DNA of 64,000 nt from Bin55 sp965199895 (GTDB lineage: Bacteria > Pseudomonadota > Gammaproteobacteria > Pseudomonadales > Azotimanducaceae), in contig CBDATJ010000002.1 of NCBI GenBank assembly GCA_965199895.1, positions 1 to 64,000 on the forward strand, written 5' to 3'. The notes beneath the pieces were generated by a model, which saw nothing but the letters and a program-made list of their open reading frames with translations, did no database searches and had not been told where the DNA came from. The position numbers and the translations under genes were made by a program. Shown piece after piece: positions 18,172 to 27,954 of this stretch (position 1 is the stretch's first letter; every line of letters begins with the position of its first letter).

Positions 18172-19992
18172 TCAAGATACCTGCTTTAGCCGAGGAAGTT
18201 TTTGATAGGAGTAATACTCTAGTACTTGAGCAACGATGTAGTCAGCTGAGATTGAAAATCCACCATAGTAGAGAATCGATTTGATTGCATCGGGAGCGAC
18301 GTTGAGATCAAGTGTGATCAACGTTTTCATTTGTGCATCACGGTTTTGTTCTACTAGAAATACAGTGTCATGGTTATCAAAGAACTCTTTAACTTGAGAA
18401 TCAAAGGGATAACTGCGGATGCACAGAGTATCCAGAACAATGCCTTGCTCTTCCAGTAATTCAAGAGATTCCTTCATGGGTGTATTGGTGGTGCCGTAGA
18501 ACATGATTCCTGATCTACCACCATTCAGTGAGACTATCGATTTGGGTACTAGATCTCTAATGGTCTCCCACTTTCGTTCCAGTCGATCCATGTTTGCGAT
18601 GTAGATTTCAGGATCTTCGGTGTACACGGCATATTCGTCTCTAGAAGTTCCTCGGGTGAAAAATGAACCTATTGTGGGATGTGCACCAGGTAATGTACGA
18701 TAGCCAATGCCATCGCCATCTTTATCGACATATCTTCCGAATAAATCTAACTCTTCTAAATCTGCTGCACTCAGTACTTTACCACGATCATAGGTTCTTT
18801 CATCATCCCACGAAAACGGCTCGGTGATGGTTGCATTCATCCCGAGTTCTAGATCACTCATCATGATTACGGGAGTCTGAGTTCTTTCTGCTATGTCAAA
18901 CGCGTCAGCGGCAAAGTCAAAGCACTCTTTTGGGGTCGCAGGAAATACCATGGGATGTCGAGTATCCCCGTGGGAGGCAAAAGCAACACTCAGCAAGTCA
19001 GATTGTTGAGTTCGAGTAGGCATACCTGTAGATGGTCCAGCTCTTTGCACATCAAAAATCACTGCTGGAATCTCTGCAAAGTACGCAAGTCCCAAAAACT
19101 CGTTCATCAATGAGATTCCTGGACCACTGGTTGCCGTAAAGGCACGTACACCATTCCAACTAGCACCGATGACCATACCCAGAGCAGACAGCTCATCCTC
19201 AGCTTGAACTACTGCATAGTTCTTGCATTTTGTCTCGGTATCAACTCTTAGCTTAGAAGCGTGTTTTTCAAAGGATTCGGCGATAGAGGTTGAGGGCGTA
19301 ATGGGGTACCACGCACATACTGTTGCACCAGCATATATGGCACCCAATGCTGTCGCTTCATTGCCGTCGACTAAGATGCGATCATCCACTAAATTTGAAT
19401 GACGCACTTGAAGATCTATAGGTCTATCCAAATACTCGGTGGCATATTTTCGACCCATTTCCAGGGCTTTGATATTTGGTTGAATTAAGTGATCTTTCCC
19501 ACGATACTGCAATGAAACCATGTTGGTGATAACTTCAAAATCTATATTCAGCAATGTGGTTAGTGCACCCAAGTAAACGATATTCTTAAAAAGCTGGCGC
19601 TGTTTGGGATCAGAAAATGCTGACACCGTCAATTGAGTAATCGGAACTCCTATTCCATTGACATCAGAACGCTGTAGTTCCCGAGGACGACCGCGTGTAC
19701 TGTCGTAGAGTAGGTATCCATCACTCTCCAAACAGTCGACATCTTCTGCATAGGTTTCAGCGTTCATCGCAACTACCAGATCAACTTTGTCGCGTCTACC
19801 GAAATACTCTCGTTCTGAGACTCGCACCTCAAACCACGTTGGCAATCCCTGAATATTGGACGGAAAAATGTTGCGAGTGGTGACTGGGATCCCCATGCGA
19901 AACAGTGCCTTTGCAAACATCGAGTTCGCACTAGCTGAGCCAGAACCGTTGACATTCGCAAAGCGAACGACAAACTCGTTATAGATTGTCAT
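18172..19992 (-). CDS. korA: 2-oxoacid:acceptor oxidoreductase alpha subunit, gamma-alpha fusion (KorA)
   Basis: The product is 606 residues. The N-terminal 190 or so residues are the gamma domain ('VRFANVNGSGSASANSMFAK'), followed by the alpha (pyrimidine-binding) domain, which contains 'CAWYPITPSTSIAESF', 'AVVQAEDELSALGMVIGASW' and 'TSGPGISLMNEFLGLAYFAE'. The gamma-alpha fusion is the usual form for 2-oxoglutarate:ferredoxin oxidoreductases. Its start overlaps the korC stop by 4 bases, which indicates coupling. It forms one enzyme with KorB, with KorC as the probable electron-transfer partner. Confidence 0.92.
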   Translation of the reverse strand: MTIYNEFVVRFANVNGSGSASANSMFAKALFRMGIPVTTRNIFPSNIQGLPTWFEVRVSEREYFGRRDKVDLVVAMNAETYAEDVDCLESDGYLLYDSTRGRPRELQRSDVNGIGVPITQLTVSAFSDPKQRQLFKNIVYLGALTTLLNIDFEVITNMVSLQYRGKDHLIQPNIKALEMGRKYATEYLDRPIDLQVRHSNLVDDRILVDGNEATALGAIYAGATVCAWYPITPSTSIAESFEKHASKLRVDTETKCKNYAVVQAEDELSALGMVIGASWNGVRAFTATSGPGISLMNEFLGLAYFAEIPAVIFDVQRAGPSTGMPTRTQQSDLLSVAFASHGDTRHPMVFPATPKECFDFAADAFDIAERTQTPVIMMSDLELGMNATITEPFSWDDERTYDRGKVLSAADLEELDLFGRYVDKDGDGIGYRTLPGAHPTIGSFFTRGTSRDEYAVYTEDPEIYIANMDRLERKWETIRDLVPKSIVSLNGGRSGIMFYGTTNTPMKESLELLEEQGIVLDTLCIRSYPFDSQVKEFFDNHDTVFLVEQNRDAQMKTLITLDLNVAPDAIKSILYYGGFSISADYIVAQVLEYYSYQKLPRLKQVS

Positions 19993-21791
19993 TCAGCGTA
20001 TGATTGAGTTTGGGGAATATGAATGATTGATTTCTGCATATCCCAAGCATTGGTTGGGCATCGTTCAGCGCACAATCCGCAATGTAGACAGACATCTTCG
20101 TCTTTGACCATGACCCTACCTGTCTGTAGTCCGTTAGCAACATATAGGTCTTGCTCAAGATTGTTAGCGGGTGCCGTGAGCTTCTTTCTAAGCTCAGGTT
20201 CTGATGCGTTTTCAGTGAAGGTAATGCAGTCCATCGGGCAAATATCAACACAAGCATCACACTCAATACACAACGGTGGAGTGAATACAGTCTGCACATC
20301 GCAGTTAAGACACCGCATAGCTTCTTGGTAACCCAAATCACGATCAAATCCTAGCTCCACCTCAACTTTGATGTTGTTGAGGGAACGACGTAGGTTTGCA
20401 TGTGGAACGACATAGCGTTTTGCAGGATCGTGTTCAGAATCATAGCTCCATTCATGTATTCCCATTTTTTGGCTGATAAGGTTCACACCTTCAGGCGGTC
20501 GATCAAATTTCGGATCTTTCTTTTGACAATAAAGGTGAATTGAAATCGCTGCTGTGTGTGCATGTGCAGAAGCCCAAATAATGTTTTCTGGACCTAACGC
20601 GGAGTCTCCTCCAAAAAAGACCTTTTCATGTGTGGACTGCAGAGTATCTTCGTCTAGTATGGGGCAATCCCATTTGTCAAATTCAATGCCTAAGTCTCTT
20701 TCAACCCAAGGGCAATGGTTTTCTTGACCGATAGCCATCAGTACATGGTCTGCTTCGATGAATACATCGGGCTCACCAGTTGGAACATATTTCAATCGAC
20801 CATCAGATTCGGTTGGTTTGACACAACTGAATATGACTCCTTTGAGCTTACCGTTTTCGTGTACGAACTCTTTGGGGGGTCGGTTATTTAAGATTGGGAT
20901 ACCTTCAGACATTGCATCTTCTTTCTCCCAGTCACTTGCCTTCATGACATCGAATCCAGATCTTACGACAACGGTAACCGAATCTGCACCCAATCGCTTT
21001 GATGTTCGGCAGCAATCCATTGCAGTATTTCCACCGCCCATAACAATTACTTTGCCTGAGATAGAGGTAGTGTGTCCAAAGGCAACACTTGAAAGCCAGT
21101 TAATTCCAATTGAAATGTGGTCGGAAACTTCACTACGACCAGGTAAATCTAGATCACGACCTTTTGGGGCCCCAGTTCCTACGAAATAAGCATCGTAGCC
21201 CAGAGCTAGCATTTCTTTCATGCTGGTTATTTCATAGTTGTAGAACGTGTTAACTCCCATGTTGACAATGAGGTCAACTTCTTCTTCTAGCACATCAGCG
21301 GGAAGTCGGAATGCAGGAATTTGACTACGCATCATGCCTCCACCACCGGGTGCACTATCAAACATGTCTACTTCATAACCCAAAGGCAATAAATCACGTG
21401 CAACGGCTAATGAAGCAGGTCCAGCACCTAGTAGTGCTATGCGTTTTCCGTTCTTTTTCTTTGGAACCTTCGGGAGATACGGAGTGATGTCGCCCTTATG
21501 ATCCGCTGCAACACGCTTGAGCCTACATATGGCTACGGGTTTCTCTTCAGTTCGAACTCGTCGACATGCAGGTTCACAGGGTCGATCACAGGTTCTTCCC
21601 AATATGCCAGGAAAGACGTTGGAGTCCCAATTCAACATATATGCTTCGGTGTAGCGCTCTTGAGCAATTAACCGAATGTACTCAGGTATGGGTGTGTGTG
21701 CTGGACATGCCCACTGACAATCAACTACTTTGTGAAAATAGTTTGGGGCTCGGATGTCTGTCGGTTGGACTGTGGTCGGAGGCTGATCCAC
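19989..21791 (-). CDS. korC: FAD/Fe-S oxidoreductase of the GltD type with C-terminal ferredoxin domain (KorC)
   Basis: The product is 600 residues. The N-terminal part has the GltB-small-subunit-like Cys cluster ('GRTCDRPCEPACRR'). Two nucleotide-binding folds follow: 'ALLGAGPASLAVARDLL' for FAD and 'VIVMGGGNTAMDCCRTSKRL' for NAD(P)H. The C-terminus carries two 4Fe-4S ferredoxin motifs, 'CIECDACVDICPMDC' and 'CLHCGLCAERCP'. Related three-gene kor operons in aromatic-degrading betaproteobacteria encode a 2-oxoglutarate:NADP oxidoreductase. Here KorC would connect KorAB to NAD(P). It starts from a GTG at 21791, with an in-frame stop just upstream. Confidence 0.88.
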   Translation of the reverse strand: MDQPPTTVQPTDIRAPNYFHKVVDCQWACPAHTPIPEYIRLIAQERYTEAYMLNWDSNVFPGILGRTCDRPCEPACRRVRTEEKPVAICRLKRVAADHKGDITPYLPKVPKKKNGKRIALLGAGPASLAVARDLLPLGYEVDMFDSAPGGGGMMRSQIPAFRLPADVLEEEVDLIVNMGVNTFYNYEITSMKEMLALGYDAYFVGTGAPKGRDLDLPGRSEVSDHISIGINWLSSVAFGHTTSISGKVIVMGGGNTAMDCCRTSKRLGADSVTVVVRSGFDVMKASDWEKEDAMSEGIPILNNRPPKEFVHENGKLKGVIFSCVKPTESDGRLKYVPTGEPDVFIEADHVLMAIGQENHCPWVERDLGIEFDKWDCPILDEDTLQSTHEKVFFGGDSALGPENIIWASAHAHTAAISIHLYCQKKDPKFDRPPEGVNLISQKMGIHEWSYDSEHDPAKRYVVPHANLRRSLNNIKVEVELGFDRDLGYQEAMRCLNCDVQTVFTPPLCIECDACVDICPMDCITFTENASEPELRKKLTAPANNLEQDLYVANGLQTGRVMVKDEDVCLHCGLCAERCPTNAWDMQKSIIHIPQTQSYAE

Positions 21792-22161
21792 GCTTCAAAC
21801 TGGGTACGCATCAATCGTCAAGGGCAACGAGCTGAATTTGAACATATCGTACCCTGTCCGTATGGGTATTTTACTAGAATTTTTCAAAGTTACCTAATGG
21901 ACTAACTTGAGACCAAATGAATTTGAACAGTCTGCCACGTTCATGCCCATTACGGTAATTAAATTCAACCGTGACTATGGGTAATACGATAATTTGGGTG
22001 GAACAAGACAACTCTTGCTTAACACTAATATTCGTTCTTTCACTATATCCGTATTTCTCGCACCATAGAATTGCGCTCTGCAAACCTTAGTAGTTTTTGC
22101 CCTATTGTGTGTGCCGGACGCGCACCCATCTCACCCATCATCTAATTGAAAATTTGATTCC
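21792..22161. other. Divergent intergenic region, korC / mfd
   Basis: This 370-base gap must hold the promoters for the korC-A-B operon (-) and mfd (+). I looked for an obvious repeated operator or riboswitch-like structure and see none. Short frames inside it do not resemble coding sequence. Confidence 0.5.
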
Positions 22162-25100
22162 ATGCTTGCTAGCACCATCCCATCTGGCTTGATTCTCCCC
22201 AGAGCTCAAGAAGTCACCAATTGGACAGGGTGCTTGGGTTCAGCAGGGATTGAATCTCTGGTTCGACTCATAAGACAGCACTCGCGACTCTTCGTATTGG
22301 TTACGACGGGATCTGAAGAAGCATTAGAGGTTCAAAACCAAGTTTCGTTCTTTGACCAATCCCTAGATGTGATGCAATTTCCAGCCTACGAGACACTCCC
22401 CTACGATGTGGTTTCGCCAGCCCCAGACATTATTTCTCAGCGGTTGGACGTGTTGTATCGACTCACAACTCTTGAAAGCGGGGTGATTGTTGTACCTATT
22501 CAAACTCTTCTGCAACGATTGCCTCCTAGAGAAATATTGATGCCTCATATGTTGCAGATATCTTTCAACGAACAAATTACTCCGCAAGCACTGATCCAAC
22601 AGCTAGACCAACTTGGTTATCGAAGAGTTGACACAGTGTTCGAACATGGTGAATATGCAATGCGAGGGTCGTTACTAGATTTCTTTCCCATGGGTACTTC
22701 CGTTCCTATTCGCGTAGACTTTTTTGGTGATGTGATTGATGGATTAAGAACTTTCGATCCAGAGACTCAACGCACTGTCGAGGAAATCGATAAAACCAGG
22801 ATTATCCCCGCACACGAATATTTCCTATCGGATGAATGTATCTCTCGATTCCGTTACACATGGCGTGAAGAGTTTCCGAATACCGGTGCTAATTCTCTCA
22901 TATACCAAGACATCAGTGAAGGTAAGCATGTAGAAGGAGTTGAATCGTATCTGCCGCTGTTTTTCGGTGAAATGCAAACTCTATTCAGTTATTTTCGAGA
23001 AGATACGGTGATTGTTATAGATAACGATGTTGAAGACATTTGCAAGATTTTTTTAAATGACGTTAACGAGCGATTTACGATTCATCGGTTTGATTTGACT
23101 CGTCCCTTGTTGGATCCCGTTCAGTTATATCTCACCCAAAACCAACTTCATGCAGAGTGGAACAAGTTTGCGAGAATAAGAACATTCGGGGATAACCAGC
23201 CTCGTAAACACAGCTATCCAATTGGTGGACTTGAACCACCTTCATTGAAACTAGACAATCGAAGAGCTTCATCAGCAAAAGCACTTCGTGACTTTATCGC
23301 TAATCAGACACTACCTGTGTTAGTCACGGCGGAAACGCTCGGAAGACTACAGCAGCTCAAGGATCTATTAGCTCGTGTCCAACTGAATGCTGTGGAAGTA
23401 GATTCCTATTTAGATTTTTGTAAGCAAGAATCAGGGTTGTTTATAACGGTGAGTCTCATTCAAATCGGTCTTTGGACCGAGAAACACGTAATCGTCACAG
23501 AAGTACAAATTCTTGGTGAACGTAGTGAAATCAAACGCAGGAGAGCACGTAGCAGGAATGTTGATCCTGATAGTGTTGTCAGAGACTTAACGGAACTCAA
23601 TAAAGGAGATCCAGTTGTCCACATAGATCATGGAGTCGGTAGGTTTGTCGGGTTAGAAACTCTCTCAATCAGAGCGGATCTAACAGAATTTGTTACTCTG
23701 GAATACGCCGACAAAGATCGACTCTACGTTCCCGTAACTTCCTTAGATTTGATTGCTCGGTACACCGGTGTCGATCCCAGCAAAGCTCCACTGCACAAGC
23801 TCGGTTCCGATGTCTGGGCTAAAGCTAAACGCAATGCTGCTAAGCAAATCTATGACGTTGCAGTCGAATTACTCAACATTTATGCTCAACGTGCTGCAAA
23901 TACTTCCAATGCTCTACCCGGCACGGATACAGACTACGACCAGTTTTGCGATGAATGTGAATTTAGGTTAACTCCGGATCAAGCTGAGGCAACAGACAAC
24001 GTTATTCGTGACCTGTGCCATACCCAAGCGACTGATCGATTGATTTGCGGGGATGTAGGATTCGGTAAAACCGAAGTAGCGATGCGAGCTGTATTCCACG
24101 TTGTTCAAGCAGGATTTCAAGTGGTGGTGTTAGTTCCTACTACGATCCTGGCACAACAACATCACAACACCTTCAAGAACCGTTTTGCTAACTGGCCACA
24201 TGAGATTGAACTGCTTTCACGATTTCGAACAAAGACGGAAGTCGAAAGAGTTACCAATCGTATAGCCGAAGGTAAGATTGACGTCGTGATTGGTACTCAC
24301 AGATTGCTTCACACCAACATCGATTTCAGTGGTATAGGTTTGTTGATCATTGATGAAGAACATCGGTTTGGTGTTCGCGATAAAGAACGAATTAAAGCTC
24401 TCAAAACCAATGTTGACACCATATCCATGACTGCCACCCCTATTCCAAGGACACTGAACTTGTCTTTAGGTGGATTAAGGGATATTTCGATCATTACGAC
24501 ACCTCCCGCAAAGCGGCTGGCAGTGAAAACGTTTATAGTCCCCTACAACCCTGTGGTTGTCAGTGATGCAATCAAGAGAGAGTTAGCACGTGGAGGACAA
24601 GTTTTCTTTGTCCACAACAAAGTGACCACCATTTATGATGTTCATGATGGGCTTAAGAACTTAGTCCCAAGCGCTCGAATCGATGTAGGGCACGGTCAGA
24701 TGAATAAGATCGAACTCGAACAGGTAATGAGTGATTTCTACCATCGAAAGACTAATGTATTGGTATGTACCACAATAGTGGAAAGCGGAATCGACGTACC
24801 GAATGCCAATACCATCATCATTGATCGTGCAGATAAATTCGGGTTGGCTCAACTGCATCAATTGAGAGGTCGAGTGGGTCGTTCTACTCGACAAGCCTAT
24901 GCTTATCTGCTCATTCCACCCGACACAGCACTGACTCTAGATGCAAAACAAAGACTCGATGCGATTGAATCCGCGGGAGACTTGGGGGCAGGCTTCTCAC
25001 TCGCAATGCACGACCTCGAAATCCGTGGTGCGGGAGAGATATTGGGGCAGCAACAACACGGTCAATTGGAAGCAATCGGTTTTTCGCTATATATGCAGAT

Positions 25101-25611
25101 GTTGAACCGAACGGTGGATACCATCAAGTCAGGCGCAATGCCGAACTTTGATAACCCACTACCGATGACTCACGAAATCGACTTAAGAACCCCTACCCTG
25201 TTTCCCGATGACTATATTCCTAGTATTCATACTCGTCTAGTGATGTATAAAAGATTGACTGGAATCAATGTGCAACTAGAACTTGATGAGTTCAAAGCAG
25301 AAGTCATTGATCGATTTGGTCCTCTACCTGACCCCGCAGAAAATCTCTTTAGAACAACTTATCTTAAAATCCAATCACAACCCGTAGGTGTTAATAAGAT
25401 CGTAGTGGGTCCGGATGGCGGACACATTGATTTTTGTTCCAATCATGCTCTCGATCCGATGATGTTGGTCAGTGCGGTTAGCAGACAACCACAATATTTT
25501 CAGGTCATGCCTAACAGCCGAATAAGAGTGAAGGATGCGCCCGATGAAATCGATGAACGCTTCCAATTAGTTGAAAATTTCGTACGACAGCTTCGTCTTA
25601 GTGCTAGTTAG
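22162..25611 (+). CDS. mfd: Transcription-repair coupling factor Mfd
   Basis: DNA translocase that removes stalled RNA polymerase at lesions and recruits UvrA. The N-terminal UvrB-like domain has 'FDQSLDVMQFPAYETLPYD', the polymerase-interacting domain has 'GDPVVHIDHGVGRFVGLETL', and the RecG-like helicase core has Walker A 'CGDVGFGKTEVAMRA' (near residue 629), a DEEH box in 'LIIDEEHRFGVRDKERIK', 'MTATPIPRTLNLSL' and 'LHQLRGRVGRS'. The C-terminal domain is present. At 1149 residues it is full length. It precedes csiV by 2 bases, as in Pseudomonas. Confidence 0.97.
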   Translation: MLASTIPSGLILPRAQEVTNWTGCLGSAGIESLVRLIRQHSRLFVLVTTGSEEALEVQNQVSFFDQSLDVMQFPAYETLPYDVVSPAPDIISQRLDVLYRLTTLESGVIVVPIQTLLQRLPPREILMPHMLQISFNEQITPQALIQQLDQLGYRRVDTVFEHGEYAMRGSLLDFFPMGTSVPIRVDFFGDVIDGLRTFDPETQRTVEEIDKTRIIPAHEYFLSDECISRFRYTWREEFPNTGANSLIYQDISEGKHVEGVESYLPLFFGEMQTLFSYFREDTVIVIDNDVEDICKIFLNDVNERFTIHRFDLTRPLLDPVQLYLTQNQLHAEWNKFARIRTFGDNQPRKHSYPIGGLEPPSLKLDNRRASSAKALRDFIANQTLPVLVTAETLGRLQQLKDLLARVQLNAVEVDSYLDFCKQESGLFITVSLIQIGLWTEKHVIVTEVQILGERSEIKRRRARSRNVDPDSVVRDLTELNKGDPVVHIDHGVGRFVGLETLSIRADLTEFVTLEYADKDRLYVPVTSLDLIARYTGVDPSKAPLHKLGSDVWAKAKRNAAKQIYDVAVELLNIYAQRAANTSNALPGTDTDYDQFCDECEFRLTPDQAEATDNVIRDLCHTQATDRLICGDVGFGKTEVAMRAVFHVVQAGFQVVVLVPTTILAQQHHNTFKNRFANWPHEIELLSRFRTKTEVERVTNRIAEGKIDVVIGTHRLLHTNIDFSGIGLLIIDEEHRFGVRDKERIKALKTNVDTISMTATPIPRTLNLSLGGLRDISIITTPPAKRLAVKTFIVPYNPVVVSDAIKRELARGGQVFFVHNKVTTIYDVHDGLKNLVPSARIDVGHGQMNKIELEQVMSDFYHRKTNVLVCTTIVESGIDVPNANTIIIDRADKFGLAQLHQLRGRVGRSTRQAYAYLLIPPDTALTLDAKQRLDAIESAGDLGAGFSLAMHDLEIRGAGEILGQQQHGQLEAIGFSLYMQMLNRTVDTIKSGAMPNFDNPLPMTHEIDLRTPTLFPDDYIPSIHTRLVMYKRLTGINVQLELDEFKAEVIDRFGPLPDPAENLFRTTYLKIQSQPVGVNKIVVGPDGGHIDFCSNHALDPMMLVSAVSRQPQYFQVMPNSRIRVKDAPDEIDERFQLVENFVRQLRLSAS

Positions 25612-25613
25612 TC

Positions 25614-26726
25614 ATGCGTTGCTTCTTAACTTTCTTGTTGATGTGTGTGATGGTCCCGTTTGGGTTGACACAAACTAACATCCGCTCGTTGCTCACATAT
25701 AACTGGTATGAAATTGAAGTCATCGTTTTTGAACCAGCAATTCAAGTTGAGACGACCGAGTGGTTAACTCACTATACGGATTTCAGAATATTGCCTAGGG
25801 GCATTCAGTCAATGCAATTTTCCGAGTCTGAAATGTTTCATCTGAGTCGAAATACCTTCAGGCAAAGATTAATCCGCCCAAAGGAATCCACCGAACCATC
25901 GCGGGGCGAAACAGCAGATGAAGATTTTTCAGATGCGATGAACGAGGATTGTTGGTTTCATCCATCGATCATAGAGTTCCTTCAATCTCCCAGCTTGGTA
26001 GGGGAACACGAAGAACTATCTGATCCCCCGCAACGAAATCCAGTTTTACCTGATTGGTTGCCGGACGATTGGCAAACGCTCGACGTAAACCTGCGAGAAA
26101 TGGCTCAGATTCTGGGAATTTGTGACGAAGACCTCACCATGATATTGGATGAGGCATTTTTGGATTTCATCAGAGATCCAGTTACAGTAATGGACCAGTC
26201 AACTGATGTCGAAGAGATCGACCACACCGCATTGGATCGTAAACAAGTCGAAGAATTTGAAACAGAGTTAGAACAGCGTTCTTTCACTCATGACCCCGAC
26301 CGAATCCGATTACAAACGATTGCCAATCGACTCCAAGCTGCAGACTACAAGTTAATCGATCATCAAGCCTGGTTTCAGCATGTTCCAGAAAGAGGTAATG
26401 AAGAAAAACTGCTAGTGCAATTTGGCGACTTCACAGAGAGGAGTCTTCGTGAGGTAGAAGGTACCTTAACAGTGAGTGTAGCTAGATTTTTACATGTTGA
26501 TGTTGATCTTTGGCATGTAGCTCCTATACCCGAAGAGTACGAACCAGAAGATGACGAGACAGAATTACCGATTTTCTTTCACAAGATGGATGAATCTCGA
26601 CGAGTCACTCTAGGTGACCTCCACTACTTCGATCATCCTCGATTTGGCATCATTGTCCAATTGCGTAGACTTGCTATTCCACAGGACATCCAGCAGTTAC
26701 TTGAGAATCTCAGCCGTTCGGAGTAA
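25614..26726 (+). CDS. csiV: CsiV-family periplasmic protein
   Basis: Signal peptide at the N-terminus, then 'YNWYEIEVIVFEP', the family's opening motif. The middle is long and acidic, and the C-terminal half has 'RFLHVDVDLWHVAP' and 'LHYFDHPRFGIIVQLRRL', both highly characteristic of CsiV. CsiV is described in Pseudomonas as a periplasmic protein following mfd. Its exact role is not settled, though peptidoglycan binding has been suggested. The product is 370 residues. The gene begins 2 bases after mfd, and its 3' end overlaps the convergent phosphorylase by 30 bases. Confidence 0.88.
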   Translation: MRCFLTFLLMCVMVPFGLTQTNIRSLLTYNWYEIEVIVFEPAIQVETTEWLTHYTDFRILPRGIQSMQFSESEMFHLSRNTFRQRLIRPKESTEPSRGETADEDFSDAMNEDCWFHPSIIEFLQSPSLVGEHEELSDPPQRNPVLPDWLPDDWQTLDVNLREMAQILGICDEDLTMILDEAFLDFIRDPVTVMDQSTDVEEIDHTALDRKQVEEFETELEQRSFTHDPDRIRLQTIANRLQAADYKLIDHQAWFQHVPERGNEEKLLVQFGDFTERSLREVEGTLTVSVARFLHVDVDLWHVAPIPEEYEPEDDETELPIFFHKMDESRRVTLGDLHYFDHPRFGIIVQLRRLAIPQDIQQLLENLSRSE

Positions 26727-27428
26727 TCTATCTCTGATAGTTTCTAACGCCTTGGTGGTTGTTTGTTTTGCTTCTGCAAGAACGAGAGTCCCCTCTTCAA
26801 TTCCAGCTGCAGCATTGACAACTAAACAGATTGCTGCATAGGGGATTTCGAGCTCTCTTGCTAAAGCAGCTTCGGGCATTAGCGTCATTCCAACCAAATC
26901 ACAACCATCTTGAGCTAGCTTTTTGATTTCTGCAGCTGTCTCAAGTCGAGGTCCTTGCATACATGCGTAAGTACCTGAGTTCAAATACAGCGTATGGGCA
27001 GTAGATGGGTGTGATTCAATCAAGCACTGTCTGATTTCTTCCGTAAATGGGTATGTGAAATCGAAATGTGCAGTCTTCAATTCATCAGAAAAGGTGTGTT
27101 GTCGATCTGATGTGTAATCGATAATCTGATCAGGGATAACTAAATCCCCAACTGACAGCTCTTGAGCAATTGCACCCACGGTTGCAGTAGCAATTACTCC
27201 ACTCACATTCAATTCCTTGAGCGCATAGATATTTGCTTGATAATTCACGACATGAGCGTAGATGCCCCCATTGTCACCGTGTCGCGGTAGTACATAGACC
27301 TCTTGGTCTGCAAGCTCATAGACTCGTAATTCAGATGATGGCATACCGAACGGAGTAGAAACGGTGTGTCTTCCTACTGGCTGACCTAAAAGTCCTTGCA
27401 AACCAGTACCAGCGATGATTGCTAACAC
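26697..27428 (-). CDS. mtnP: S-methyl-5'-thioinosine (6-oxopurine) phosphorylase
   Basis: Cleaves methylthioinosine to hypoxanthine and methylthioribose-1-phosphate. It belongs to the MTA/PNP family: 'IIAGTGLQGL' at the N-terminus, 'RHGDNGG', 'YACMQGPRLETAAEI', and 'LVGMTLMPEAALARELE'. At the base-binding site it has 'VVNAAAG' with Asn, as in 6-oxopurine enzymes, rather than the 'TDYD' type of adenine-specific MTAP. I chose the GTG at 27428, one base after the hpt stop, for a 243-residue protein of family length; the longer frame to 27518 lies inside hpt. The ribosome site is weak. Confidence 0.83.
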   Translation of the reverse strand: MLAIIAGTGLQGLLGQPVGRHTVSTPFGMPSSELRVYELADQEVYVLPRHGDNGGIYAHVVNYQANIYALKELNVSGVIATATVGAIAQELSVGDLVIPDQIIDYTSDRQHTFSDELKTAHFDFTYPFTEEIRQCLIESHPSTAHTLYLNSGTYACMQGPRLETAAEIKKLAQDGCDLVGMTLMPEAALARELEIPYAAICLVVNAAAGIEEGTLVLAEAKQTTTKALETIRDRLLRTAEILK

Positions 27429-27429
27429 T

Positions 27430-27954
27430 TTACTTTGGTAGGGTGTAGATTGCAGGAAGTTCTCGGAATCGACCGTTGTAGTCCATTCCTCGTCCAATAA
27501 GGAATTTGTTCGGTGCAATCAGGCCGACGTAGTCAGCGTTGGTTTCGGGTGGGTTATCCAATTTTTTCTGTACGAGAACAGCAGATTGCACATTAAATCC
27601 ATACACCATATAGTATTGTTTCAAAAAGTTCAACGAAATTCCTTGGTCCAGAACGTCGTCAACGATCACAATCGTTTGCACTTGGTCTGGAATGCTATCT
27701 TCAGTACGATGAAATTCCAACTCACCGCCTTCCATACCCTCATACCTACTGACACGCACGTACTCCAATCGAACATCCAGGTTCACTCTTCTCATGAGAT
27801 CCCAAGTGAAAGGAATAGCCCCCTTGAGAACACAAGCAAAAGCTACTATCTGACCTTGCAACTGCACGTTCATCCGTAGAGCAATTCGATCGATGGCTTT
27901 TTCTATTTCTTTTTCAGAAAACAGTACCATTGCCCCTTCGGGTGGGGAGTTCAT
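27430..27954 (-). CDS. hpt: Hypoxanthine/guanine phosphoribosyltransferase
   Basis: Makes IMP from hypoxanthine and PRPP. The PRPP-binding loop is 'TIVIVDDVLDQGISL', and 'FACVLKGAIPFTWDLMRR' is the other conserved segment. The product is 174 residues. The ATG at 27954 overlaps the mscS stop (ATGA). An alternative ATG at 27930, preceded by GAAGGGG at a good distance, would remove eight residues and may be the true start. The following gene makes hypoxanthine, so the two form a salvage pair. Confidence 0.88.
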   Translation of the reverse strand: MNSPPEGAMVLFSEKEIEKAIDRIALRMNVQLQGQIVAFACVLKGAIPFTWDLMRRVNLDVRLEYVRVSRYEGMEGGELEFHRTEDSIPDQVQTIVIVDDVLDQGISLNFLKQYYMVYGFNVQSAVLVQKKLDNPPETNADYVGLIAPNKFLIGRGMDYNGRFRELPAIYTLPK

